This document shows, in pieces, positions 38,001 to 49,699 of a DNA stretch of 64,000 nt. Within the stretch, counting starts at the first letter, position 1. Each line of letters opens with the position of its first letter. This DNA is from Cheilinus undulatus. Lineage: Eukaryota > Chordata > Actinopteri > Labriformes > Labridae. The translations under genes and the position numbers were made by a program. The stretch is from the NCBI RefSeq assembly GCF_018320785.1, contig NC_054873.1:20860196-20924195 (forward strand), in the 5' to 3' direction. The notes under the pieces were generated by a model. That model was not told where the DNA came from, did not search any database, and saw nothing but the letters and a program-made list of their open reading frames with translations.

Positions 38001-41000
38001 CAACAGAGATTCAGCCAATTGGTGCTAGTAGTCTCACAGTTAATGAAATGGGATCACCATAGTGCAGTTAATGTGTCTCAAGTGACAGTAGGAAAAAGAC
38101 ACCTGTGTGTGGAAGGTCTTGTTACAGGTTAATCAGCATTCCTGGCTGCCATTACACCATGAAGACAAAAGAACACTCCAAGCAGCTCAGAGAAAAGGTT
38201 ACTGAAAAGTATAAGTCAGGGGAGGGAGACAAAAAAAAAAAATATTCCAAGGTACTGAACATACCCCGAAGTTCAGTTTAATCCATCATCAAGAAGCGTG
38301 AGGAATATGGCACATGAGTAAATCTGCCTACATCAGGCCTTCCTCACAAATTGAGTGACAATCCAGGATGAAGACTAGTAAGAGATGCCACCAAAACTCC
38401 CATGACTACTGAAGGAGTAACAAGCTTCAGTAGCAGAGAACTGTTGTCTGACTGCTTCACCAGTCAAAGCTTTATGGGAGAGTGGCAAAGAGAAGGCCAC
38501 TGTTGAAGAAAACTCAAATTATATCTTGGCTAGAGTTTGCTGAAAGGCATGTGGGAGACTCCGTGGTCAAGTGAAAGAAAGTTATTTGGTCTGATGAGAT
38601 CAAAATTGTACTTTTTGGCCATCAGACAAGACGCTATGTTTGGCGGACCCCAAACACTGCACATCACCACAAACACACAAACCCCACTGGGAGGCATGGT
38701 GGAGGCAGCATCATGCTGTGGGGATGCTTTCAGTCAACTCCGGAAGGCTTTTAAAGGCAGAGGGTAAAATGAAAAAAAAAAAAAAAAAAGAAAATGTAGA
38801 CTAAGAGCTAAGGCTTGGGAGAAGATTTGTTTTCCAGCAAGATGATGACCTGAAGCATACAAAGAAAGCCACACAGGAATAGTTTAAAGACATCAAGGTG
38901 AATGTTCTGGATTGGCCGAGTCAAAGCCCAAACCTCTATTAAACAGAGAATTAGTGGCTTGATTTAAAAAGAGCTGTTCATGCCTGATCCCTGTGCAACC
39001 TGACGGAGCTTGAGCCGTTTTGCAAAAAAGAAGGGAGCAAGATTACAGTGTCCAGATGTGCACACCTCATTGAGATCTACCCACACAGACTCAAAGGTGC
39101 ATCCACTGATTAACGGCTTGAAAGAGGTGAATATTTATGCAGTCACTCATTTTACATGACATATTTTTATTGAATTGACATTACTTTGTAGAAAGGAAGT
39201 GAATACTTTTATGGGCTCTGTATATCTGCAGTGGAGATTCTAATTAGATTCATTTGAGGCCCTCTGCAAAAGTTCACAGGTTCATGACCATCATGTTATA
39301 AATGATCTTAATCCAAAGTGGATTTTTTTTAATTCAAATTTACAAAAAAAGAAAAAAGACAAATTAAAAACCAGGACAAAGGGAGAGGATGTCTTTGAAA
39401 ACGTATATTAAATCATATTTTGAGCCACTGCTGTGGTTAATTTGCCTGCTTTTGCCCCTAATGGCCTGGGGTACCAAGCAGTTGTTTGCCTTTCCTGTTG
39501 ACTAGCAGCACTTAAGCATGTTGGCTTTTAAATGTATGAAGTGACTCTAAGGAAGGGGTTATTATTAGATTATCAAGTCTTTGTTAACCTCAGGCTGGTT
39601 TAAATCATCTTTAATATCTATATCTGATGATAATAGTAATATTCTGATTATGGCTTTCAGGCAGTTTCACATTTACGGCTCATTAGATGAATTTCTGTAT
39701 TTGTGTATTTAAACGCTTTTTTGTACCTCAGTCTTATATATGCTTGTGATTTCTGGGTTTTATGGTTTATCCCATGCTCTGTGTGGACAATAAAGTTGAA
39801 AGGGAATGATGAGCTTAAGGCTTACCCCATTTCCAAGTTTGTTATTTTTGATACCCTCCAGCTCCTCTTGTGTGGCCTGCAGGGTCAATGACACTTTCTG
39901 CCATTTCTCAGTCCAATGTGAAGCCACAGCTTTCAGCTCCCTGATGATCTGGTCTCTCACTGCATCTTGTCTCTGATGTTCTTCGTCCTGTAGAAGTTGT
40001 TTCTCCTCCTTCTCAAGGACCCTGGCCTCTAAACACAAACACCGATCCTGCAGTTTTAGTTTCTCTGATTCCAAAACCTCCACAGCCTCCCTGAAAAAAA
40101 AAAAAACTATATGAGTGTCTGAGTAAAGAAAAATGAATTTGCAAGTTGCTTTTCAAATATAGTTCATCATAGTCTCACTTGAGCTGGCTGCACTTTTCCT
40201 TCATTGCTTTAAGCTCCTCCTGGACACCTTCATTCTTTCTACTGAGCAGTGTGTCCTTCTCTCTGATCAGCTGAGATAGTTCTTCATTTAGATCTGTGAT
40301 CTGTTTGGAGAGGACGTTCCTCTCTGCTCTTATCGTCTCCACTTCAGATTGTGATGCCATCCATTTTTCTTTGGTCATTTCAAGCTCATTTATCAGCTTT
40401 TCATTGACCTAGTGAAAACACATCAAGGATCATTTAATAGATGCCTCAGAGAAAGTCAGATTTAACAAAATGATATTGTTTTCTACCTCTTTTAGATGCC
40501 TTGATTCTTCCTCCTGATCCTGTTTGTTGTTTATTGACCGTGTGTCCTCACATCCCGCTGAACCCTGATTCAGCTGCTGCTCCAGGATCTGATTCCTCTG
40601 CTGCAGATCTGCTTTTTCCTTTCATAAACATATGTAACAGGATTAATATTTCAATCTAAAGTGCTTCATGTACTGATTTTAATGTAAAGATATTCTACCT
40701 GGATCAGTTTATCTTTCTCAGACAGATCTCCTCCCACTTTGTTCTTCAGTTCTTTTATGTTATCCTCTAGTTTTAGCACTTGAGTAGACAGGATTGCTTT
40801 TTCCTGGAAAGAAATCAGACTTTGCAATTAACCATAAAATCCTGCAAAGCGGAAGTGAAAAAGTCACTAAATCACCCCTACCAGGCATGCCTGGCTGATC
40901 TTGTTGTTAGCTTCACTCAGCTGTTCCTGAACTTCAGAGTGACTCTTTCTCATGTGGCTGAGTTTCTGGTTCATCTCGTCCATCTGTTTAAGCAACGTCC

Positions 41001-44000
41001 CCTGTGTCTACATATAGAGAAACAGAACACAGAGAGAATGGAAAATAAATGTCAGGAAAGCTCATTAAGATTTGACCATTTATTCAGAATTACATCTTAG
41101 TGTTGGGTAACATTTTAGTACGTATACTGGACTGTTGAACACAAACAGTCATATATTGAAGGATAAGTTCAGAAAAGCCCCATTTGCCCACCAATCTTAT
41201 GAAAGATCATTCGATTCCAGATGCACCATATGGACAAATATATGTGGCCACACCTGCTAATTATGGAATTCAGGTGTTTCAATCATACCTGTTGCCACAG
41301 GTGTATAAAATCAAACACCCAGCCATGCAGTCTCCATTTGTAAACAACGCTTTGCTTCCAACTGTGTGGCAACAGTTTGGAGAAGGCCCTTTTCTATTCC
41401 AACATGACTGTGCCCCAGTGCACAAACCAAGGACTATAAAGAATGGTTTGATGAGTTTGGTGTGGAAGAACTAGACTGGTCCACACAGAGGCCTAACCTC
41501 AACCCCATCCAGCACCTTTAGGATGAACTGGAACAGAGACTGCGAGCCAGGCCTTCTTGTCCAACATCAGTGCCTGACCTCTTTAATACTTTGCAGAATG
41601 AATGGGCGCAGATTCCCACAGAGACACTCCAAAATCGTGTTGATAGCCTTTCAAGAAGAGTGGAGGCTGTTATAGCTGCAAAAGGGGGGCAAATTCCAGA
41701 TTAAAGTACACTGTTCACTGTTGGTGTAATGCGCAGGTGGCCAAATACTTTTGTCCATATAATGAATGTTGGGCTTTAATGTTTACCCACAGAAATGTCT
41801 TGGAATTTGAATGTCAAATGAAAGCAAAATAACATTTCAGTTTGATTTAGTCTCTTTGATGAAAACTAAACATACTTGTTGTCTGGGGTTTATTTTGCAG
41901 TGATAATGTCTACAGTGTACACAGAAGCCTCTTTTTTATTTTTGGTCATTTTATCATTGTGTTGTTTCCTTGTGCAAAAGAGATAAAGAAACATTTTGTA
42001 AATATAGATTCCTTTTTTACTTTACTTCTATGTGCTTTCTGTATTTTAAATTGGCATCTCTATCAATTTTGTATGAAAAGTGCTTTACAAAAAAAGATTG
42101 ACTGACTGATTTATTGATCCATTTATGGTCACCATAAAGCAGAGTTATGTAATGAGAAAAAGGATGGATCAAATCAGATTATGGAATAAACTTTTGATTC
42201 AAGACCAGCAGAAACATCATCTAATTTCATAGTTTATCTCTTTAATTTAGCATTCATATGCGTTATATTTTATTTTCTATTACTTATGTTGCAAATAAGA
42301 ATACAAATAAGAATATGGATCAATCTGATCTGGTCAATCTGTCAATGGTTAGGGACACCACAAATTTACTCATGCAGGTTTAATGTCATGATGATTGGTT
42401 GCAGATTGCAGCCTTTTCTCATATCAGACATCCCAACCACACAGCAAACTGTCAGATCTAAGTAGGTATATCTAAAAATAATCACATGCACAAAAATAAT
42501 ATTTTAATCCCTTAAAAAAAAGCCTTAAAACAGGGCAAGCCAAATTGACTTCTTAACTGTCTTGAAGTGAAGGTGCTGTATCTATATTAGTTAGTACATT
42601 GCACCCCAAGACACCCATGTTAATCTATTTCACCAGATTAAAAGAATGTTTGACTTATTTAAAGAAATGTTTGCCTTTTTTGCTTTTATATCCTGAAATT
42701 AGATGTTTATCCAGACTTTTCATTTGATTGCTGCTTAAATTAAGTTTGATCACCAAAATGTTGCCAATAAATGCACATTTGCCAGTTTGATAGTGATAAG
42801 GGTGGAGTTTACTTGAAAGGATCATTTTTAAAAACTAACCTCTGTAGAAGTCCGGAGTTTCTGGAGTGCCTGGTTTCGTTCTTCCTCTTGTGTCTTCACC
42901 CTTGCCTCCGCTTCTCTCAGAGCTTCTCTCAGCTTGTGCAGCTCTGTGCCAAACCTCTGACTGTCCTGAATAACAAATTCAAGCCTTTAAGAAGTGTACT
43001 GCAAACCCAAATGCAGATCAAACATATTTCATAGATCATAAATGTATATTCAAAGCTTACACACCTGTGTATTTACGTCCTCTTGACTCAGGGACGCTCT
43101 GCTAAATGAGGCAGGATTCAGATTCTCATTGATTCCACTTCCAAAACTAGACCTCATTTGCAACAGCTCCCTCTCCAGCTGTAGGACCCTTCAGAGTGAA
43201 TTTAACAGAGGGAGGAATTTCAAACTTGCCTTATTTTTTCAAATTCTGCCTTTCTGTTTTTTTGCAGCACTTACTTGTCATGAAGCTCTCCTTTTTGCTG
43301 GCTGTTTACAAACTGAACTGTCTCTTTCTCCTGATCAAGAGCAGTAAGAACGAGTTATATCAACATGCATGCAAAACAGAGAAGCTATTAAACTGTGCTA
43401 GTTTTATTTGTCAAAGGCAGATCGTAGGGATTTAGGCATTCTCGGTCACATACCTGATGTTTCATGTCGTGGAGTTGTGCAGCAGTTTTCATGTAGCTCA
43501 GTTGTGAAGTCCTGTTCCTAAGCTGGGTGTCCAGACGCTCATGGGCATCCTGGATCCACTGCCCTGCATCTGCTTGCCTGAAGCTACGTTCGCCTCTGGC
43601 AGCCCTCAGTTCGGCCCCTGGAGATGGAGGAAAGGGCCGTGTAGCACCCTCAGGCTCCAGATGGGACAGTGACTGCCACTTTCGTAGGCCTGGGTCTGTC
43701 TGTCTGAAGCCACCAGCGCTCCCACATGTGCTGTTACACATACAAGAAAAATGAAATACAACCCTGACTTTGACATTAATCTTTGCTGCTTAAAAACTGG
43801 TCAAATCTCCTATTACCTTGAGCTTGCTTTGGACAGAAACCCAGTCTCAGAAACAGCTGCCATACCACACCATGCTGAGGTCTGGACAGAAATGACAAAC
43901 TTAAACATAAAATTTCAATGAGAGTGTTAAACTTATAAAACCAGAGTCTTACCTGGGTCATAAAGCGAGATCTGCTGTCCCACATGTCGAGGTCTGTGAG

Positions 44001-44039
44001 AGAAAAGGGACTGGAGCTTCTACATGAGGGTCTGAACAT
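32001..44039 (-). CDS. Unassigned long coiled-coil protein (818 aa)
   Basis: Twenty exons, 5' to 3': 43953-44039, 43817-43881, 43454-43730, 43275-43330, 43065-43188, 42840-42965, 40882-41007, 40699-40803, 40487-40618, 40179-40408, 39826-40090, 37531-37624, 37368-37410, 37195-37264, 36738-36790, 36567-36651, 36391-36489, 34619-34747, 34401-34523, 32001-32168. Every junction is GT-AG and phases close to 819 codons with TGA. It starts MFRPSCRSSSPFSL. Residues ~1-100 are Ser/Pro/Gly-rich. ~150-560 is nearly continuous heptad coiled coil (EKETVQFVNSQQKGELHDK, HKLREALREAEARVKTQEEE, MDEMNQKLSHMRKSHSEV). ~565-680 is mixed, with EEQRRLVTEQLK; the tail is acidic (VFEEDEESADC, SPDEEEEEGLNK). There is no signal peptide or membrane segment. 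It is probably cytoskeletal/centrosomal; an RFX-like site lies upstream. I do not recognise the orthologue. Confidence 0.8.
32411..32435. repeat. (GCACA)5 microsatellite
   Basis: Five near-perfect GCACA units, in the last intron of the coiled-coil gene. Confidence 0.85.
32930..33440. repeat. Degenerate TTTTGCC-type tandem array, second copy
   Basis: Words such as TTTGCCACTTTTTGCC, CCCATTTTGCCACTTTTTAAC and GACACTTTTTGC repeat irregularly, the same vocabulary as 2,690-3,120. No clear element ends were found. Intronic in the coiled-coil gene. Confidence 0.65.
34910..36180 (+). repeat. AGCTA-array dispersed element, copy 3
   Basis: The core at 34,950-35,760 has a higher-order period near 135 bases: the word ACTTAGCTAT recurs at 35,271 and 35,407, and a variant at 35,540. 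The 3' flank has CATAATTCAATCCTGGATTAGACC, and then the same ATATAT...TCTCAGATGAAT sequence as copy 1. It ends AATCCATTGGCTTTGCAAGGTT, the A/B-family end. It lies in the intron between coiled-coil gene exons 36,391 and 34,747. Confidence 0.75.
37762..39220 (+). pseudogene. Near full-length Tc1-like transposon with IR/DR ends, dead transposase
   Basis: The right end reads GAATACTTTTATGGGCTCTG-TA. Long inverted repeats include 37,908-37,983 against the reverse complement of 39,121-39,194 (TTTCTACAAAGTAATGTCAA ... ATAAATATTCACC), giving the inner direct-repeat arrangement typical of fish Tc1-like elements. The interior carries a broken transposase. Recognisable pieces are ACCATGAAGACAAAAG near 38,157, the helix-turn-helix region, and a GGGAGGCATGG...ATGCTGTGGGGATGC block (38,690-38,730) for the WGCF motif. 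A poly-A insertion near 38,771 and several stops disrupt it. Outermost left bases are decayed. Confidence 0.7.
41229..41761 (+). pseudogene. Internally deleted Tc1-like element keeping transposase 3' end
   Basis: The ends ATGGACAAATATATGTGGCC and the reverse complement ATGGACAAAAGTATTTGGCC are inverted repeats flanked by TA. About 530 bp remains of what would normally be ~1.3-1.6 kb. After the left end, sequence jumps to the C-terminal transposase. FLFQHDCAPVHKPRTIK and (next frame) WSTQRPNLNPIQHL are the D and DE-region motifs of the DDE domain, followed by a stop at 41,519-41,521. It lies in an intron of the coiled-coil gene. Confidence 0.75.
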
Positions 44040-44479
44040 CTTAGAGTCTCAGTCTTGATTTGAGCTTTCTCTTCCCTTCTATGGGAGATTTTTCAGCCCT
44101 CATCTCTACGCCTCCCCGGCTGACAGGGGTTAGATTTTCACACAGAGGTGGCTGCTTGCGTGTGTGTCTATTCTTGGATCCTGCGCCTTAATATTTCCAT
44201 TGCTTGCTTAAGGATCAACAACTAGTTTTTACACTACCTTATCCCTGCCATGTGTTTATGAACAAAAGAATCATTTATTCTTATTAAACAACATCATTAT
44301 CCTACTGAAATACAAACATGTCTATTCAGATGTGTAAAATGTGATTAAAATGACACACATGATTCACGTTACCTTGCTGCAGAGACCCTCTTCTGTCCAC
44401 TAACAATACCCACTTAATCTGCTTATAACCCTCACCCAGCTTTGATTACAAGCTTTTCAGCGTACAGCGTTTGAACGGG

Positions 44480-44493
44480 GTATCCATGGTAAC
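44480..44493. promoter_or_regulatory. RFX X-box-like palindrome upstream of coiled-coil gene
   Basis: GTATCCATGGTAAC matches 12 of 14 positions of the RFX X-box palindrome GTTGCCATGGYAAC; the right half is perfect. It lies 440 bases upstream of the coiled-coil gene's start codon. X-boxes are typical of cilium and centriole gene promoters. Confidence 0.45.
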
Positions 44494-46200
44494 CCATGTA
44501 CACGGGGTGGGTGTGTCATGTGCTCACACTTCTGGGATAGTCTCCACATGATCTCACCAAGTCTGCAGACTGGCTGTTTGTTGATGTGACTTGTTGATAA
44601 CATTTCCATAAACAGTGATCATAACAAACACAACCAGCCGCTGATTCATTATGAAGACAGCTTGTCAATGTTGATTACCGAGTAGGGTAATGCTGTATTT
44701 ATGTTTTTAGAAGGGTGTTTTTGAGGAATTAATATTACCCCAGGTGCAAGAAATTATGTGATGAATTGTCAGGTAACATCATTACGTAAGCATGCTGATA
44801 TTAAACAACTAAGTGTGAAATACTGCATGTTACTGACTGAATACAAAGTTCTTCCTTTGCCTATACATCAGTCACAATTGGTTGGATCAGGGGCTTCCAA
44901 ACTTTTCAGCCTGTCACCCTCAAAATAACAGCATCAGAGCCTGAAGAGTCTGCTCTTCTCAGCTTTGTATTTTATGCTTGACTTGATTCTTATTGTGGTA
45001 TCTCCACTTCTCTTTCCCCTATTTGGTTTTTATAGACCAAGGTTTCCAGGTTTCTCTATCAAGAGCAGAAAGACTGATGATTGCAATAGAGGTATCACAT
45101 TCAGGTGATACTTTATGTTGGGATGTTTGCCATTTAATTTTAACACAGCCAGACAGAAAGGATATTCAAAAGACATTATGTAATATTTACTTTTTATTTT
45201 GTGGCAAAGCCTTGTTTAGGTTTTTGAATAAAGTTGTGTGTGGACCATTCTACCCAAATTGTGCAACATGTGGTCCCATATAAAAAAGTGTAAAATGGGT
45301 TGAATGTTGCATATTTAGCAATTATCTCACGAAAAACAACTGTCATCCATAATATGGACCCATTTATAGGGAAATTTGTTAAGTGGGTTTCCTGAACCTG
45401 CACTCAAAAATAAAACTATATTTTAAAAAGAAAGGAAGAAAAGAAAACATTTCTAAGATTTGTTTTCAACAATAACACTGCTAGTGTTATATTACTGTGA
45501 GCTGCTGCTAACATAACAAGGCATCATTTCTCAAAAATATATATTTTGAAATCATTATTGTGATTTTTTGATTATATTTACTTATATGTAGGTTAAAACA
45601 AAATAATCCTTATCTTTGAAAATATTTTAAATAAATGTATGCCTTTTGTAACAAAAATAGAATTGCAATTAGAGAAATCTCCAAAAATTATAAATAATAA
45701 TTTCTACCTGAAATAAAGCGTTAACTGGATTTTTTTTTTTTCAAGAAGAACGTCTGTAGATTTATAGAAAATCTAAAAAGCTTTTTAAGATATTTGTTTA
45801 TTTCTCATACAATTATTTGTTTCAGTAGTGAGAAATTTCGAAGAAAAAAATAGCAGAAAACAATGAAAATACAACTAAAAAGGTGAACATTTGGAGAAAA
45901 ATGCACTTTGAGTGTTAGCAATTTGCAGGCACAAAAATCCAAATATTACTATTTTTGCACTGATTTGGTAGAACTTCCCATATTGCGTTACATTTACTGT
46001 TATTCTGCCAAACAGTCCCACTCATTTTTTTAAACTTACTGATTTTTGTGAAACAACGTAAGTTATTATAATGTTCAGGTCCCACTTATCTCAAATAACG
46101 AGGAGATATTAAAAAAAGTATAACAAATGAAAGCGCTGGTCTCGGGTTATGCAACATTTCAGCCGTTGAGCTCTTATTTTGAAGCAAATTGTCCTCATAG

Positions 46201-46214
46201 CGGAAGCCGGAAGC
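46201..46214 (+). promoter_or_regulatory. edc3: Paired ETS-type sites in edc3 promoter
   Basis: CGGAAGCCGGAAGC contains two GGAA cores seven bases apart, in the arrangement common at TATA-less housekeeping promoters (GABP/ETS). It sits just upstream of the likely non-coding first exon of edc3. Confidence 0.5.
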
Positions 46215-46619
46215 TGTCATACAGAGGCTAGCAGTGCTTGTCCATATAACTAGCTACAAGCTAACAGTTCATGAGATAAACGTTTTCTTTCCAGCACTTA
46301 CCTTGACGCTTCATTCGAGATATTGAAAAGTGTGCATCGCTGTTTTTCTAAAAAGGTATTAATTCATTGTGTTCTTCAAATATCGCGTTTGTTTCTGAAA
46401 TTTAACGCGTTCTTGGAAGGTAACTTGACTAGCTTCCTATAAGAAGCCGATGCTACCACACATCAGCTAGCAGAACTGGTAGTCAACATCGAGGAATAAA
46501 AATGTATCCTAAGTTGTACTTACAAAAGGTTGTGTTGGGAACAAAATATCGACTTTACCTTTGAAGAAAAACTGATGAAAATACTGTTGTTTCCATGTTT
46601 TCTTTCATGTTTTACAGTC

Positions 46620-49288
46620 ATGGCTGCGGATTGGATGGGTAGTTTAGTGTCAATTAACTGTGGGCCGACACTTGGAGTTTATCAAGGAGAGGTTGTTTCT
46701 GTGGACCAGTCCAGCCAAACTATCTCCTTAAGACAGCCTTTCCACAATGGGGTCAAGTGTCCCGTTCCCGAGGTCACATTCAGGTAATTTTGCCGAATAT
46801 TTGCCCTGGATATTTTGTTTAGAATTTGCCTGTTGACACGATTCTTTCTTTCTCTCGGTATAAACAAGGGTTCACAGAAGCAGAATACTAACTTTGACAT
46901 AATCTCTAAATGATGTTGATACCTGCTGTGATACCACAGCCAAAAAAACTAATAATCAGGCTGGAAATGTCTTGCTTTTATATTACAAAAACTGCAAGCA
47001 AACTCTCATGCACACTGTCTAAATTGTACAAACACACTGACGATTTTTTGGTGTGCTTGTGGGGTTTAGACTATCTCTTTTGTCGTCAATCTCTCTGCTC
47101 AGTCTAGTTATAAGAGAATGAGTAACTCTATATCTTTATGAGACGCCAAAAGGGCATTAGCATTGTCTATGTGCTGACTTGTGAATATGAATGAACTGCT
47201 GCTGCTCTTGCACTTTTGATCACAACAGCTTTGGTTAAAAATCTGGGGGGATATCTGTATTATTTTTAATGATACATTTCAATAGAATTAATCACAGAAT
47301 TCAAACCGAGACTGTATCGTGTTAAACTTTGTGGTATCCTGAAGTACCAAACTATTGAAAAAATGTAACCACTTAATAATGATCTCCTTTAACCTCTTTC
47401 CTGCAGCGCCATTGACATTAAGGAATTAAAAATTTTAGACATCAGAAATGGCAATGCTAGAAACAGCTCTTCTGCATCTATTAAAGTAAGCAGTGCTCCA
47501 GTGGCAGTCCCAAAGGGTGACCCCAGATCCGTGGAGAAACTAAACTCTCCTCAGCACTGCTCTAAAAGCTATGGAGAGCGTCATCTGGATGTTCCAGGCC
47601 AGCCAAAAGGATTCCGTCGAAGACACAACTCTTGTGAGTACGATGCAGTGCCTTGGTCAGACAAAAATCCCATTGCTCTTTGATGAAATCTTGCATTATC
47701 CATATATTTTTCTGTACAGGGTCATCCAGTAGCAAAGGAGGAAACCAAGTGACTCCAAAGAAGAATGGGGTGAAAAATGGTCAGCTGAAACACAGAGATG
47801 ATGAGTGTTTTGGGGATGGTATGGATGATGGACTGGATACAGACTTTGATTTTGAAGGAAACTTGGCTCTTTTTGACAAAGCAGCAGTTTTCTCAGAAAT
47901 CGACACATCAGAGCGTCGCAACGGTGCAAGGTCTCGTGGGACACCTCAAGATCAAACACCTTCGAGGTACCGTCATGATGAAAACATTCTGGAGGCCAAA
48001 CCTATTGTGTACAGACAGATTACTGTACCTCAGCCTGGATCCAAGGAGTACTGCACTGGTAAGTGCACAATGTAATGATCAAAAGTAGAGCAGGCAACTA
48101 CTCTTGGGTAGAGGCTTTAAAATGTGACCTTTTCTTCTATGCAGATTCTGGGCTTGTTGTACCCAGCATAACCCATGAGCTGCACAAGCGGCTGTTGGCG
48201 GTCGCTGAGCGTCATGGTCTTTCACTGGAGCGAAGACTTGAGATGACTGGAGTGTGTGCAAGTCAGATGGCCCTTACATTGCTGGGTGGACCCAATAGGT
48301 AAGGAGGTAGTAACTGGAGTGAATTTCACTAGCTGGTGATGCAGTATCCAACAAAAAAATATTTTTCAGAATATTTTTTTTCCTTTTATTTTCTTTAAAT
48401 AGACATTAGTTACTCTCCTGTTTAAACAGGTTACTTGTTTTAAAGGTACTATATTGCATATTGATAATGCCAATGCCAGTTTTAGTTTGATCTAAATGTT
48501 TGCTTAATGTTTGAAGCAAATATTTTAATTTTAAAATCTTTATGTGGTTACTTTAAACAGAGTAAAAGCTAAATAGCAGCAGTTGTTTGAAGAGCAAAAA
48601 AATCAGTGAAGAAACATAGTCTGCTAAATTTTTCTTTCAGATTTACTCCCAAAAACCTACACCAGCGTCCCACCGTGGCTTTGCTATGTGGCCCTCATGT
48701 TCAGGGAGCTCAGGGTATCAGCTGTGGTCGTCACTTGGCCAATCATGAAGTGGAAGTGATCTTGTTTCTCCCAAACTTTGTCAAGATGCTGGACTCTGTA
48801 ACCAATGAACTCACACTTTTCAACAAAACTGGTGGCAAACAGGTGTCAGGTATCAAAGGTGGGCATATGTAGTATTTAAAATGTTTTAATTCTGTCTTTC
48901 ATTAGAGGTGGTTCTAGCACATGATTTGATATTTTTTCTTTTCTTTCTCACAGATCTTCCAGATACCCCGGTGGATCTGATCATCAACTGCCTGGACTGC
49001 CATGACAACACATTCCTGATGGATCAGCCTTGGTACCGAGCAGCTGCTGACTGGGCGAACCAGAATCGAGCGCCGGTGCTCAGCTTAGACCCTCCTGGTA
49101 GCGGACAGGGGCAGGCAGTCGAGGCTAAGTGGTCCCTCTCTCTCTGTCTACCCCTGGCCCTGGCTGAAGGGGCTGGCAGTATTTATCTGTGTGACATAGG
49201 CATCCCTCGCCAGGTGTTCCAGGAAGTGGGAATTAAGTACCATTCTCCTTTTGGCTGCAAATTTGTCATCCCCTTGCACTCTGCATAA
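46620..49288 (+). CDS. edc3: Enhancer of mRNA-decapping protein 3
   Basis: P-body scaffold that binds DCP2 and DDX6 and stimulates mRNA decapping. Coding exons 46620-46783 (exon begins 46618), 47407-47633, 47720-48058, 48145-48298, 48641-48858 and 48954-49288 give 478 aa with TAA; human EDC3 is about 508. The LSm domain is ~1-65 (MAADWMGSLVSINCGPTLGV, FHNGVKCPVPEVTF). A basic linker holds KGFRRRHNSWSSSSK, containing the conserved serine-rich 14-3-3-type segment. The FDF motif is at 173-175 in DTDFDFEGNLALFDK, the DDX6-binding region. The YjeF_N domain is ~244-478 (LERRLEMTGVCASQMALTLL, ALLCGPHVQGAQGISCGRHL, ending HSPFGCKFVIPLHSA). Two upstream in-frame ATGs at 46,530 and 46,575 lie before the acceptor and are excluded by it. 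Confidence 0.97.
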
Positions 49289-49677
49289 TGGGACTGAGCA
49301 TGACAGATTGAATCTTTCACCATCCATGACCATGTTGGTTTTGGCGCCTTACTGTATTTCCCAGAGGTTCAGTTCAGCCTTCATCTGAAGGACCACTGTT
49401 TAGTAATTTAGTCCTTCAGGGATTAAGTGAATGTTAATGATAGAAAATAACTTAATTGACCATCAGAGGGTCTACAGTTATGTCGACACCATTGTGTTTA
49501 CATGATGACATTAAACAAAATATTACAAAATATTTGGGAGTAAGGTTTTCATAAGTACAGCTGAGTGTCAAAAATAACTCAGCATTTACTTCTGAATCGA
49601 ATAAGACAATCTGTGAGCTTAAATGTAAAATTGAGGAATGTCACTGAATTCTCACCTCATTCCAGAGCCTTGTGATG

Positions 49678-49683
49678 AATAAA
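49678..49683 (+). terminator. edc3: edc3 polyadenylation signal
   Basis: AATAAA about 390 bases after the stop. It is the nearest canonical hexamer downstream of edc3. Confidence 0.6.
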
Positions 49684-49699
49684 CAATCTACACTATGAT

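Larger units (their letters stand above)
44040..46617. other. Intergenic/divergent promoter region between coiled-coil gene and edc3
   Basis: The coiled-coil gene leaves to the left and edc3 to the right, so both promoters lie here, about 2.6 kb apart at the start codons. 44,880-44,930 resembles a hAT-like dispersed end (GGCTTCCAAACTTTTCAGCC). 45,000-46,100 is AT-rich without genes. Non-coding edc3 exon 1 probably ends at GT 46,356 or 46,420, since edc3's first coding exon begins at an acceptor. Confidence 0.5.

Noticed and set aside
39760..39825. Continuation of the coiled-coil exon past 39,826
   Set aside because: A donor (GTAAGCC on the minus strand) ends the exon; further reading loses heptads and breaks phase with the next exon.
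46530..46619. Upstream in-frame start codons for edc3 (46,530 and 46,575)
   Set aside because: They lie before a clear acceptor (TTTTACAG at 46,610-46,617), and the protein from 46,620 begins exactly like known EDC3.
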